A DNA stretch of 64,000 nucleotides from JAFGCL01 sp964423835 (GTDB lineage Bacteria > Chloroflexota > Dehalococcoidia > UBA2247 > RBG-13-53-26): the NCBI GenBank assembly GCA_964423835.1, contig CAYRGJ010000014.1:1-64000 (forward strand), read 5' to 3'. The position numbers and the translations under genes are program-made. Below are positions 52,895 through 62,329 of the stretch, in pieces (positions within the stretch are counted from its first letter, which is position 1; each line of letters begins with the position of its first letter). The notes beneath the pieces were generated by a model, which saw nothing but the letters and a program-made list of their open reading frames with translations, was not told the DNA's origin and did not search any database.

Positions 52895-53764
52895 ATGAAG
52901 CTTAGAGTCCTCACGGCGGTGGTCGGCATACCGCTTCTCCTGGCCTTCATCTACTTCGATTTCGGCTGGGAGACCTCCTGGTTCGACCGGGTACCGCTGC
53001 TGGCGCTGCTGGTGGGCGCCGCCGCGGCCCTGGGGGCGTGGGAGTTCTTTCGCCTGGGCAGCCACTCCGGGGCCCGGCCGATGGCGGCCTTCGGAGCCGT
53101 CTGCGCGGTCCTCTTCGTGGTAGCGGCCCTCTTCAATGGGGAGCGGGCGTCCAGCCCGGATGCGGCCAGGCATGTTGACTGGGGCATCGCGGCCCTGCTG
53201 GCGGCGTCCGTCGCCCTTCCGCTGGTGTGGCTGACCATCTTCCGGCGGGAGGTGGCCCTGGAGAGCTGGTCCTGGACAGTGGCCGGCATCCTCTATGCGG
53301 GATGGATGATGGGCCACTGGGTCATGCTTCGCCAGCTCGATGACGGCCGGGAGCTGGTCATCATGGCCGTCTTCAGCACGTTTGCCTGTGACACCGCCGC
53401 CTACTTCGTGGGCCGGGCCTGGGGCCGGCGCCGGATGACGCCCCGGATCAGCCCCAACAAGACGTGGGAGGGCGCGGCTGCCGGCCTGGCCGGGGCGGTG
53501 GCCGCGGCGGTGGCGCTGCGCTACCTCCTCAATCTGGGCGGCTGGTCGCTACCGCTCTCCTACCCGGAGGCGGCGGGGCTGGGCGCCCTCATCGGCGTGG
53601 TGTCGCAGCTGGGGGACCTGGCGGAGTCCCTCCTCAAGCGGCGGGCCGGGGTGAAGGACTCCGGGGCCCTGCTGCCCGGCCACGGCGGCCTGCTGGACCG
53701 GATCGACAGCCTGGTGTTCACCGGGGTTATCGTCTACTACTTCGTGATTTGGTATGCGCCGTGA
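52895..53764 (+). CDS. cdsA: Phosphatidate cytidylyltransferase
   Basis: A 289-residue membrane enzyme producing CDP-diacylglycerol. About seven helices and the signature SLLKRRAGVKDSGALLPGHGGLLDRIDS (split here at residues about 245-272) with PNKTWEG earlier. It is 10 nt after uppS. The next gene in most relatives, dxr, is displaced by 2.2 kb. Confidence 0.94.
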   Translation: MKLRVLTAVVGIPLLLAFIYFDFGWETSWFDRVPLLALLVGAAAALGAWEFFRLGSHSGARPMAAFGAVCAVLFVVAALFNGERASSPDAARHVDWGIAALLAASVALPLVWLTIFRREVALESWSWTVAGILYAGWMMGHWVMLRQLDDGRELVIMAVFSTFACDTAAYFVGRAWGRRRMTPRISPNKTWEGAAAGLAGAVAAAVALRYLLNLGGWSLPLSYPEAAGLGALIGVVSQLGDLAESLLKRRAGVKDSGALLPGHGGLLDRIDSLVFTGVIVYYFVIWYAP

Positions 53765-53862
53765 CCCCCTGGCTCCACCGGGCCGCCGGTTGACTCCCCG
53801 ACCCCGCCTGACTACCAGGCCAGGGTCTCTCAGGGACTCCAGGTGAAGCCCTCTCCCAACTC

Positions 53863-54162
53863 ATGGTGCCGATGGCAGGGTTTCGTTCTATGCTGGAAGC
53901 AGATGGAGGCGAATCAGCTATGATGAGATCTAGAATGTGGCAGGTGGCCCTGACTACCTTCACCGGCGAGAGATACCATGAAGTGGACGGAGAGTATGTG
54001 AAGGACACCTGGGAAACACCCATGACCCGCTATGGTGAATTCAATGGTCTCAGGCTCCCGGTCGAAGGGGAGGCTGTCTGGAGGATGAGCAGCGGGGACC
54101 TCTCGTATATCCGGCTGGAGATCACCGCTCTGGAGTACAACGCCACCGGAGTCTACCGCTGA
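53863..54162 (+). pseudogene. Remnant of a DUF6544/DUF6920-like gene (C-terminal part)
   Basis: The 99-codon frame carries FTGERYHEVDGEYVKD... and ...NGLRLPVEGEAVWRM, then SYIRLEITALEYN, which recall the C-terminal third of a family of about 250-290 residues. No N-terminal part is found upstream in any frame. It may start at one of two ATGs near 53920. Family assignment is from memory and moderate. Confidence 0.5.
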
Positions 54163-54207
54163 CCAACGGCGGAGACGCATCAGGCCGGCCGGCGAGGGGG
54201 TGACGGA

Positions 54208-55164
54208 GTGCAGCAGGATACAGTGCTGAGAGCGGAAAACCTGTGCAAGTCCTATGTCAAGGGCGTGCTGGTGAATGACCACGTGTCCCTTTCTCTGAGC
54301 CGCGGTGAAATCTTCGGACTGCTGGGTCCCAATGGGGCCGGCAAGACGACTTTCGTCAAGCAGGTGATCGGCCTGGCGAAGCCCGACTCCGGCCGCATAG
54401 CGATTGACGGCGTCGACGTGGTGGCCAATCCCGGCTACGCCCGACAGGCATGCTCCTTCCAGGTGCAGGTCCAGGCGCCGATCTCGGGGCTCAGCACGCT
54501 CGAGGCCATAGAGCTGGCGGGGCAGATCCGGGGTGGCCGGTACCGTGAGGTCCACGAACGGGCCATGGGCCTCATCGACCGGCTGGAGCTGGGCGAATGG
54601 AGAAAGACGATGGGCGCCACCATATCCGGGGGTGTCCGGCGTCTGGTTGCCTTCTGCATGGCCGCGGTGGTGCCGGGAAAGGTGGTGATCCTCGACGAGC
54701 CGACGAATGACGTTGACCCTCTGCGGCGGCGGGCCATCTGGCAAGAGGTGCAGAGCCTGGCGCGCGATGGGTCGGCGGTCCTGCTCGTTACCCACAACAT
54801 CCTGGAAGCCGAGCGAGTTGTCGACCGGCTGGCCATCATGGACTCCGGCAGGGTCATAAGCACGGGCACACCGGCCAGCCTGAAGGAGTCTGCGGGCGAC
54901 GCCATGCGGCTGGAGCTCACGCTGGAGCCGGGGGCGGCGGCGCCCGACCTCCCTGATTTCCTGCAGCATCCGGTGGTCCTGAACCGGCGCGTACTGGGGG
55001 AAGTCAGCCTGTCCCACATCTCCGCGGCCATAGCCTGGGCGCGCGCCCTGAAGGAAAGCGGCGCCATCGAGGAGTTCCTGCTGGGACCGGCCACGATGGA
55101 GGACTTCTACATACGGATGGTGCGCGACCCCAACGGTACGGGGGCCAAGGGGAAGAGCCAATGA
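54208..55164 (+). CDS. ABC-2 exporter ATP-binding protein
   Basis: A 318-residue ATPase: Walker A GPNGAGKTT, signature ISGGVRRL, Walker B VVILDEP, switch THN and an additional C-terminal domain. GTG start after GGGGGTGACGGA. It overlaps the permease by 4 nt (ATGA). Unrelated in detail to the ATPase at 19104. Cargo unknown; drug or lipid export is the usual guess. Confidence 0.88.
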   Translation: MQQDTVLRAENLCKSYVKGVLVNDHVSLSLSRGEIFGLLGPNGAGKTTFVKQVIGLAKPDSGRIAIDGVDVVANPGYARQACSFQVQVQAPISGLSTLEAIELAGQIRGGRYREVHERAMGLIDRLELGEWRKTMGATISGGVRRLVAFCMAAVVPGKVVILDEPTNDVDPLRRRAIWQEVQSLARDGSAVLLVTHNILEAERVVDRLAIMDSGRVISTGTPASLKESAGDAMRLELTLEPGAAAPDLPDFLQHPVVLNRRVLGEVSLSHISAAIAWARALKESGAIEEFLLGPATMEDFYIRMVRDPNGTGAKGKSQ

Positions 55165-55901
55165 CAGCGCGACATCTGAGAAGCTACTGGCTGATGCTCA
55201 AGTGGGTGTTCTTGAGCAACCGGACTTGGCTCTCGCTGAATATCGCCGTGCAGGTGATGATTGCCGTCGGGTTCATCTACGGCATCAGCTTCTTCTACCC
55301 GTCGATCACCCCCGAGACCGCCAAGTACCTGACCGCCGGCGCGCCGACGATCATACTCATCACCGTTGGGCTGGTGATGGCGCCGCAGATGGTGGCGAGT
55401 ATGCGCACCGAGGGGACATTCGACTATGTGTGGTCGCTGCCCGTGCCACGCATGGTCTACATTGCCGCGGATGCCACAAACCTGTTCGGGACCACGCTCC
55501 CGGGCGCCACCCTGGCCGTGGCGCTGGGCGCCTCCTATTTCAACTTCAACCTGGATCTCAGCCCGCTGGCCATCCCGGCAGTCATCATGATATCGCTGGG
55601 CAGCACCTTCATGGGCTACTCGATGGCGTTTGCCGTACCGAAGCCGATGCTGGCGCAGGTGCTGACCCAGATCATCATCTTCGCCGTGATGCTATTCTCG
55701 CCCATCATGTACCCGGCGGAACAGCTGCCTGGCTGGCTGCGGTCCGTTCATCAGGTGTTGCCGGTTCAGTACATGGCGGACCTCTTGCGCGGCACGCTCA
55801 CCGATGTGGAGGTGAACCTGGGGCTGGCTTTCGGGGTGGTGGGAGCGTGGTTTGCGGCCGGCTTCGCGGCCACCTGGCTGCTGGTCCACCGGCGCCAGTA
55901 G
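55161..55901 (+). CDS. ABC-2 type permease
   Basis: A 246-residue membrane protein with six hydrophobic segments and the ABC-2 C-terminal pattern LFSPIMYPAEQLPGWLRSVHQVLPVQYMADLLR (residues about 175-207). It pairs with the preceding ATPase. Confidence 0.88.
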   Translation: MTARHLRSYWLMLKWVFLSNRTWLSLNIAVQVMIAVGFIYGISFFYPSITPETAKYLTAGAPTIILITVGLVMAPQMVASMRTEGTFDYVWSLPVPRMVYIAADATNLFGTTLPGATLAVALGASYFNFNLDLSPLAIPAVIMISLGSTFMGYSMAFAVPKPMLAQVLTQIIIFAVMLFSPIMYPAEQLPGWLRSVHQVLPVQYMADLLRGTLTDVEVNLGLAFGVVGAWFAAGFAATWLLVHRRQ

Positions 55902-55937
55902 AGCAGAGGGCCCGCCATCGACCCACGCCCATTCTGC

Positions 55938-55966
55938 TTCAACTCGGGCATGCCTCGTGCTATGCT
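55938..55966 (+). promoter_or_regulatory. Putative promoter of dxr
   Basis: TTCAAC (55938-55943), 17-bp spacer, TATGCT (55961-55966) with an upstream TG (tgcTATGCT). Predicted start of transcription near 55973. Confidence 0.5.
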
Positions 55967-56007
55967 TGGAACTGGCTATGGCTAGATTTCGTGCTATGGG
56001 TGGTGGA

Positions 56008-57156
56008 TTGAAGAGGATTGCCATCCTTGGCTCCACGGGGTCCATTGGCCAGCAGACACTCGACGTAGCCCGGGTCCTCTCTGACAGGCTATCGGTCGTC
56101 GGACTGGCGGCCGGCGGCAACGCCGGGCTCCTGGCCAGCCAGGTCGGGGAGTTCCGCCCCGGGCTGGTCTCGTTTGCCGGGCCCCCCTCCCAGCTGCGGG
56201 CCAGCCTCCCTTCCCTCGGCGGCCGGACAGCGCCGAAGAGCCTGGCCCTGGACGAGATGGCGGCGCATCCGGATGTGGACCTGGTGGTGATCGCCACAGC
56301 GGGCAAGGCCGGGCTGGCCCCGACGCTGGCCGCGATCCGGGCGGGCAAGGAGGTGGCCCTGGCCAACAAGGAGGTCCTGGTGATGGCCGGCGCCATGGTC
56401 ATGGCCGAGGCCCGGAAGCACGGCGTCAAGATCAGGCCGGTGGACAGCGAGCACAGCGCCATCTGGCAGTGCCTGAGGGGTGAGCGGAAGCGGACGGTCG
56501 ACCGGCTGCTGCTGACGGCCTCCGGAGGGCCGTTCCGGCGCCTCTCGGCGAGGAGGCTGCGGTCCATCACCCCGGAGCAGGCCCTCAGCCATCCCACCTG
56601 GAAGATGGGGCGCAAGGTGACCATCGATTCGGCCACCCTGATGAACAAGGGCATGGAGGTCATTGAGGCCCACTGGCTGTTCGGCCTGCCGTACCGCCGC
56701 ATCAGCGTGGTGGTCCACCCCCAGAGCGTGGTGCACTCCATGGTGCAGTTCGCCGATGGCTCCATCAAGGCCCAGCTGAGCCGGCCCGACATGCGCCTGC
56801 CCATCCAGTACGCCCTGGTGTACCCGGACAGGCGCTTTAATCCCGACCTGCCTATAATGGAGTGGGACGCGATGCTGGCCCTGACCTTCGAGCCGCCGGA
56901 CCTGGCCAGGTTCCCCTGCCTGGACCTGGCCCGGGAGGCAGGAGAGAAGGGTGGCACCTACCCGGCCGTGCTCTGCGCCGCCGACGAAGTGGCGGTGGAC
57001 CGGTTCCTGTCACACCGGATCGGGCTGCCGGACATCGCCCGGCTGGTGGCGGACGCGCTGGAGCACCACCGGGGGCGGGCCCGCCCCACGCTGGATGAGG
57101 TGCTGGAGGCGGACGCCTGGGCCAGGCAGCGCGCCCTGGAATGGAGAAGGCGCTAG
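56008..57156 (+). CDS. dxr: 1-deoxy-D-xylulose 5-phosphate reductoisomerase
   Basis: A 382-residue NADPH enzyme of the MEP isoprenoid pathway. It has ILGSTGSIGQQTLDV, NKEVLVMAG, VDSEHSAIWQCL, SHPTWKMGRKVTIDSATLMNKG. The TTG at 56008 gives the family-typical LKRIAILGSTGSIG opening and follows GGGTGG. ATGs at 55978 and 55996 are alternatives. It is followed 3 nt later by rseP. Confidence 0.95.
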   Translation: MKRIAILGSTGSIGQQTLDVARVLSDRLSVVGLAAGGNAGLLASQVGEFRPGLVSFAGPPSQLRASLPSLGGRTAPKSLALDEMAAHPDVDLVVIATAGKAGLAPTLAAIRAGKEVALANKEVLVMAGAMVMAEARKHGVKIRPVDSEHSAIWQCLRGERKRTVDRLLLTASGGPFRRLSARRLRSITPEQALSHPTWKMGRKVTIDSATLMNKGMEVIEAHWLFGLPYRRISVVVHPQSVVHSMVQFADGSIKAQLSRPDMRLPIQYALVYPDRRFNPDLPIMEWDAMLALTFEPPDLARFPCLDLAREAGEKGGTYPAVLCAADEVAVDRFLSHRIGLPDIARLVADALEHHRGRARPTLDEVLEADAWARQRALEWRRR

Positions 57157-57159
57157 AAC

Positions 57160-58593
57160 ATGACTGTCTTTCTGACCATCATCGTCTTTGTGGCCATGTT
57201 GTTCTTCCTGATCACCTGCCACGAGCTGGGGCACTTCCTGGCGTCGCGGCGGGCCGGCATCGTGGTCGAGGAGTTCGGCTTCGGCTTCCCGCCGCGCCTG
57301 TTGGCTGTCAAGAGGGGGGACACCACCTACTCGATCAACCTCATCCCGGTGGGCGCCTTCGTGAGGCCCGTCGGGGAGGACGACCCGGCGGTCGAGGGCG
57401 GGCTGGCGGGCAAGGGGCCCTGGACCAGGATGGGCGTCTATGCCACCGGGCCACTGGTCAACGTGCTGCTGGCCTTTGTCTTCATCACGGCCTTCTTCAT
57501 GAGCGTCACCACCATGCAGATCAGCGGGAACCAGGGGGTCATGGTGCGCTCGGTGACGCCCGGCTACGTGGCGGAGCAGGCCGGCATCCGGGCAGGGGAC
57601 GTCATCGTCACCGTGGACGGAGCCCTGATGTCGGACCTGGGGGACGTGGGGGATGCAGTGAACGTGGACCCGCAGGTGCCCAAGAGCATAGTCGTCCAGA
57701 GGGACGGCGTGGAGCTGCCGCCGGTTTCGGTGTTGCCGCAATACAGCGAAACCCAGAACAAGTACGTCCTGGGGGTGTCGGTGTCGTCCTGGCTGGACAC
57801 TATCACCGCGGTGGATGCCGCCTCGCCGCTGGCGGGGGCCGTGGATCCGGGGGACGCGGTGCTGCAGGTTGACGGTGAATGGGTCTATGACCGCCGGAGC
57901 TTCTCCGAGGCCGTGGACCGGGCCTCATCCGCGGGGGAGGACTTCAGCCTGCTGGTGGAGCGCATCCAGGAGGATGGCTCCCTGAACGATTTCGAGCTCA
58001 AGGTGCCGGCCGCGGCGGTGAGCGACGGTGCGCTGGCGGGGGTGACCATGCAGTGGGTCGATGGGGCCAGCCTCACCGAGGAGAGACGCTCCCTGTGGGG
58101 GGCCATGTCCGAGACCGGGAGCTTTGTCATCCACCTGCCCTCCCTGGTCAAGGAGTCCCTGCCCATGCTGCGGGAGGACCCCGGCTCGGCCTTCGTGGGC
58201 CCGGTGGGCGCGGCCCAGCTGGCGGTGGAGGTGGTCAAGATGAGCGGCATGGCCAGCGTCCTGTTCCTGGGGGGCTTCATCAGCATCAGCCTGGCCCTGT
58301 TCAACTTCCTGCCTATCCCGCCGCTGGATGGCGGCGGCATGCTGATAGCCCTGATCGAAGGCCTGATGGGAGGCTCCTCCAGCCTGAAGCAGGCCCTGGC
58401 CCGGCGTCCCCGGAGCATCGGGGGCATGTTCAGGGCCCTGTCCGAAGGCCTGCGCCGCGGCCGGCGGTTGCCGCAGCAGGCGGTGCGCCTGGTCTACCTG
58501 GTGGGGACGGTGCTGATGCTCATGCTCTTCGTGATCGTCTTCTACAGCGACATTGTCCGTATCATCAGGGGCGAGGGCTTCCCCGGCCTATGA
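57160..58593 (+). CDS. rseP: Site-2 protease RseP
   Basis: A 477-residue intramembrane zinc metalloprotease. HELGH at residues 21-25, LDG motif at PPLDGGG near residue 390, and two periplasmic PDZ domains between (about 120-290). It cleaves membrane-anchored regulators or signal-peptide remnants. Its TGA overlaps the ispG ATG. Confidence 0.94.
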   Translation: MTVFLTIIVFVAMLFFLITCHELGHFLASRRAGIVVEEFGFGFPPRLLAVKRGDTTYSINLIPVGAFVRPVGEDDPAVEGGLAGKGPWTRMGVYATGPLVNVLLAFVFITAFFMSVTTMQISGNQGVMVRSVTPGYVAEQAGIRAGDVIVTVDGALMSDLGDVGDAVNVDPQVPKSIVVQRDGVELPPVSVLPQYSETQNKYVLGVSVSSWLDTITAVDAASPLAGAVDPGDAVLQVDGEWVYDRRSFSEAVDRASSAGEDFSLLVERIQEDGSLNDFELKVPAAAVSDGALAGVTMQWVDGASLTEERRSLWGAMSETGSFVIHLPSLVKESLPMLREDPGSAFVGPVGAAQLAVEVVKMSGMASVLFLGGFISISLALFNFLPIPPLDGGGMLIALIEGLMGGSSSLKQALARRPRSIGGMFRALSEGLRRGRRLPQQAVRLVYLVGTVLMLMLFVIVFYSDIVRIIRGEGFPGL

Positions 58594-59639
58594 AGAAACG
58601 CCGGGCCGCCAGGGCCATAAGCATCGGCGGCGTGGTCATCGGCGGAGCGGCGCCGGTGGTGGTCCAGTCCATGACCAAGACCGATACCCGCGATGTGGCG
58701 GCCACCGTCGGGCAGATCCAGGGCCTGGCCGAGTGCGGCTGCGAGCTGGTGCGGCTGGCCGTGCCGGACATGGAGGCCGCGAAGGCGCTGCGGGCCATCA
58801 AGCGCCGGGCCCGGGTACCGCTCATCGCCGATGTCCATTTCGACTACCGCCTGGCCCTGGCCGCCCTGGAGGCCGGCGCGGACGGCCTGCGGCTCAATCC
58901 GGGCAATATCAGCGATCCGGACCAGATCGCGGCCGTGGTGCGATCGGCCCGGGAGCGCAGCGTGCCCATCCGCATCGGGGTCAACGCCGGCAGCCTGCCC
59001 CGGCCGGCCGCTGGCCCCCAGGGCAGTGTGGCACGGCGCATGGTGGCGGCGGCCCTGGAGCAGATCAGGCTCCTGGAGAGCCTGGATTTCGGCCTGATCA
59101 AGATCTCGCTGAAGGCCTTCGACGTCCCCACCACCATCGAGGCCTACCGCCTGATGGCCCGGAAGACGGCCTACCCGCTGCACCTGGGCATCACCGAGGC
59201 CGGCCTGCCCCGGGAGGGGGCCATCCGCAGCGCCGTGGGCCTGGGCATCCTGCTGCACGAAGGGATAGGCGACACCATGCGCGTCTCGCTGACCGCCGAC
59301 CCGCGGGAGGAGGTGGTGGCCGCCTACGAGATCCTGAAGAGCCTGGACCTGCGGGAGCACGGCCCCACCCTGGTCAGCTGCCCCACCTGCGGCCGGTGCG
59401 AGGTGGACATGTTCGGGCTGGCCCGGTCCGTCGAGGCCAGGCTGGCCGGCATCGACCGCCCGGTCAAGGTGGCGGTCATGGGCTGCGTGGTCAACGGCCC
59501 CGGCGAGGCCCGTGACGCCGACGTGGGGATCGCCTGCGGCCGGGGGAAGGGGGCCATCTTCCGGAAGGGGCGGGTGGTGCGGACCGTGGCGGAGGCCGAT
59601 TTCCTGGAGAGCCTGATGCGCGAAGTAGAAGGAGTCTGA
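58590..59639 (+). CDS. ispG: 4-hydroxy-3-methylbut-2-enyl diphosphate synthase
   Basis: A 349-residue [4Fe-4S] enzyme of the MEP pathway. N-terminal SIGGVVIGGAAPVVVQSMTKTDT, cluster ligands CPTCGRC and MGCVVNGPGEARDADVG. Overlaps rseP by 4 nt; dxr is two genes upstream. Confidence 0.96.
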   Translation: MKKRRAARAISIGGVVIGGAAPVVVQSMTKTDTRDVAATVGQIQGLAECGCELVRLAVPDMEAAKALRAIKRRARVPLIADVHFDYRLALAALEAGADGLRLNPGNISDPDQIAAVVRSARERSVPIRIGVNAGSLPRPAAGPQGSVARRMVAAALEQIRLLESLDFGLIKISLKAFDVPTTIEAYRLMARKTAYPLHLGITEAGLPREGAIRSAVGLGILLHEGIGDTMRVSLTADPREEVVAAYEILKSLDLREHGPTLVSCPTCGRCEVDMFGLARSVEARLAGIDRPVKVAVMGCVVNGPGEARDADVGIACGRGKGAIFRKGRVVRTVAEADFLESLMREVEGV

Positions 59640-59649
59640 GGTAAGAGCC

Positions 59650-61353
59650 ATGCGTGTATCTCAAATGATGACCAGGACCCTGAGGGAGACCCCGGCCGAG
59701 GCGGACACCGCCAGCCACCGGCTCCTGCTGCGATCAGGCATGATCCACCAGATCGCCGCCGGGGTCTACGCCTACCTGCCGCTGGGGTGGCGGTCGCTGC
59801 GCAAGCTGGAGCAGATCATCCGCGAGGAGCTGGACGCCGAGGGCTGCCAGGAGCTGATGATGCCGGCCCTGCAGCCGGTGGAGCTGTGGGAGAAGAGCGG
59901 CCGGCACCAGGCCATGGGCCAGATCCTGTTCAGCGTCGTTGACCGGCGGGAGCGCCAGCTCTTCCTGGGGCCGACGCATGAGGAGGTGGTCACCGAGCTG
60001 GCCCGCTACCAGGTGAAGAGCTACCGGGACCTGCCCCAGCTGCTCTACCAGATGCAGACCAAGTTCCGGGACGAGCCCCGTCCCCGCGGCGGCCTGCTGC
60101 GGGTCCGGGAGTTCGACATGATGGACCTCTACAGCTTCGACGCCGACTGGGAGGCCCTGGATGTGAGCTACCAGAAGGTGAGGCGGGCCTACCTCCGCAT
60201 ATACCAGCGCTGCGGGCTGCCCGTGATGATGGTGGAGGCCGACAGCGGGGCCATCGGCGGCAAGGACTCCCACGAGTTCATGGCCATCACCGAGAGCGGC
60301 GAAGACCAGATCATCTACTGCTCCGCCTGCCAGTACGCCGCCAACCTGGAGAAGGCCCAGAGCGTCAAGCCGGCGGTGCCCCGGGAGGCGCCGCTGCCCC
60401 TGGAGGAGGTGTCCACGCCGGGGATGAAGTCCATCGAGGAGGTCTCCGGCTTCCTGAAGGTACCCAAGAGCCGCACTCTGAAGGCCGTCTTCTACGCCGC
60501 CGACGGCCAGATCGTCTTCGTGGCCATCCGGGGCGACCTGGAGGTCAACGAGATCAAGCTGAAGAACGCCCTGAAGTGCACCGACCTGCGCCTGGCCACG
60601 GAGGGCGAGGTGACCGGCGCCGGCCTGGTGGCCGGGGCGGCGTCCCCACTGGGGCTCTCGGGCATCAGGACGGTGGCCGACGACTCCGTGGCGGAGGGCA
60701 TCAACTTCGTGGCCGGGGCCAACCGCCCCGACTATCACGTCCGGAACCTCAACTACCCGCGCGATTTTGCCGTGGACATGATGCTGGACATCGCCTCAGC
60801 GCAGGCCGGCCAGGGCTGCCCGAAGTGCGGGCAGGAGCTGGCCATCACCCGCGGGATCGAGGTGGGGCACATCTTCAAGCTGGGCACGGTCTTCAGCGAG
60901 AAGATGGGGGCCTCGTACCTGGACCAGGGCGGGGCGCAGCAGCCCATCGTCATGGGGAGCTACGGCATCGGCATCGGCCGTCTCCTGGCCACCGTGATCG
61001 AGCGCAACCACGACGACAAGGGCATCCTCTGGCCGGTCTCCCTGGCCCCCTACCACGTCTACCTCTGCGCCCTGGGCATGGACCGGCCCGAGGTGGCGGC
61101 GGCCGCGGAGAAGCTCTATGCCGACCTGCCGGCAGCTGGGGTGGAGGTCCTCTTCGACGACCGGACCGAATCGGCCGGCGTCAGGTTCAACGACGCCGAC
61201 CTGCTGGGGATGCCGCTGCGGGTGGTGGTCAGCCAGCGCACGCTCAAGTCCCAGAGCGCCGAGCTCAAGTGGCGCAGCGGGGGCGAGAGCCAGACCCTGC
61301 CCCTCGAAGGGCTGCCGGCGAAGATCGCCGGGATGCTCAGAGAGCAGCCTTAG
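59650..61353 (+). CDS. proS: Prolyl-tRNA synthetase
   Basis: A 567-residue bacterial-type ProRS. Class II motifs at residues about 60-165 (GPTHEEVVTELA, RDEPRPRGGLLRVREF) and GSYGIGIGRLLA; a YbaK-type editing insertion at about 225-385; C-terminal anticodon-binding domain. It closes the run from hslU. Confidence 0.97.
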   Translation: MRVSQMMTRTLRETPAEADTASHRLLLRSGMIHQIAAGVYAYLPLGWRSLRKLEQIIREELDAEGCQELMMPALQPVELWEKSGRHQAMGQILFSVVDRRERQLFLGPTHEEVVTELARYQVKSYRDLPQLLYQMQTKFRDEPRPRGGLLRVREFDMMDLYSFDADWEALDVSYQKVRRAYLRIYQRCGLPVMMVEADSGAIGGKDSHEFMAITESGEDQIIYCSACQYAANLEKAQSVKPAVPREAPLPLEEVSTPGMKSIEEVSGFLKVPKSRTLKAVFYAADGQIVFVAIRGDLEVNEIKLKNALKCTDLRLATEGEVTGAGLVAGAASPLGLSGIRTVADDSVAEGINFVAGANRPDYHVRNLNYPRDFAVDMMLDIASAQAGQGCPKCGQELAITRGIEVGHIFKLGTVFSEKMGASYLDQGGAQQPIVMGSYGIGIGRLLATVIERNHDDKGILWPVSLAPYHVYLCALGMDRPEVAAAAEKLYADLPAAGVEVLFDDRTESAGVRFNDADLLGMPLRVVVSQRTLKSQSAELKWRSGGESQTLPLEGLPAKIAGMLREQP

Positions 61354-61373
61354 GGGCGTACTCGAAAAGGCGC

Positions 61374-62129
61374 TTACACTCGACCGCCGCTAACGCTCAG
61401 TGTCTGCCCGGTGATGAAGCTGGCCCTGTCGGAGGCCAGGAAGACCATGGCATCGACCAGGTCCTGAGGCATCCCCAGCCTGCCCAGAGGGTATTCCTTC
61501 ACCAGTTCGGCCTCGTTTTCTGGTGACAAGAAGCCTGACGCCATCATACCCGGCGTTTTCGTCAATGCCGCATTCACCACATTGATACGGACGCCGTGAG
61601 GGCCGGCTTCCTTGGTCAGACCCTTCGCGAATGTCATCAGCGCTCCCTTGGATGCGGCGTAAATGATCTCCCCTTTGCCGCCGGTCTTGCCAGCGTCCGA
61701 GCCAAGACAGACGATACTGCCGGACTTCTGTTTGATCATGACGCCCACCACGGCCCTGATAGCGTTGATCGCCCCCCAGAACGTCCCATCGACCATCTTG
61801 TGCATGTCCTCCACGGTGCATTCGTGAAAGGGCTTTATGAACACACAGGCCGGTACAGCCATCAGGATGTCCACTCGGCCAAACTCCCTCACCGTCCGAT
61901 CAACCATCTCCCTGCAGTCCTCGAACTTGGTGACGTCGGCGTAGGCAGGCATGGACTTGGAGCCCAGCTTCTCTACCTCCGCGGCTACCTTGTCCGCCCA
62001 GGATCGATCAATGTCATTGGTGACGACCACGGCGCCCTCGCGGGCTAGTTCGAGGCAGACTCCGGTACCCATCGCACCACCACCAGCTCCCGTTACGATA
62101 GCAACCCTGTCTCTGAGTCTCAGGTCCAT
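61374..62129 (-). CDS. SDR family oxidoreductase
   Basis: A 251-residue short-chain dehydrogenase with intact active site: Ser in CLGSDAGKT, YAASK. The cofactor loop TGAGGGAMGTG has one extra residue. ATG at 62129 follows AGGAGG. Convergent with proS (20 nt). It shares a GE-xx-(Y)-xxx-(K) neighbourhood with the inactive-looking SDR at 50007. Possible hydroxyacyl-CoA or alcohol dehydrogenase. Confidence 0.88.
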   Translation of the reverse strand: MDLRLRDRVAIVTGAGGGAMGTGVCLELAREGAVVVTNDIDRSWADKVAAEVEKLGSKSMPAYADVTKFEDCREMVDRTVREFGRVDILMAVPACVFIKPFHECTVEDMHKMVDGTFWGAINAIRAVVGVMIKQKSGSIVCLGSDAGKTGGKGEIIYAASKGALMTFAKGLTKEAGPHGVRINVVNAALTKTPGMMASGFLSPENEAELVKEYPLGRLGMPQDLVDAMVFLASDRASFITGQTLSVSGGRV

Positions 62130-62329
62130 CGAACCTCCTTTCGAACCGACTCCCAATGATACTCCGAAGCTTTCAAGCCCGTGCCACAGGGCCCAGCGAT
62201 AATACTCTACTGGAACTCCGTATCCGGTGAGCCGCCGGGCAACGTATCGGCACGTCCGGTTGACTGTGGACCCCCTATTGTCATCGGAATGCCACTGTGA
62301 GAGAATGGCACCGGTCTTAAAGAGGACGG

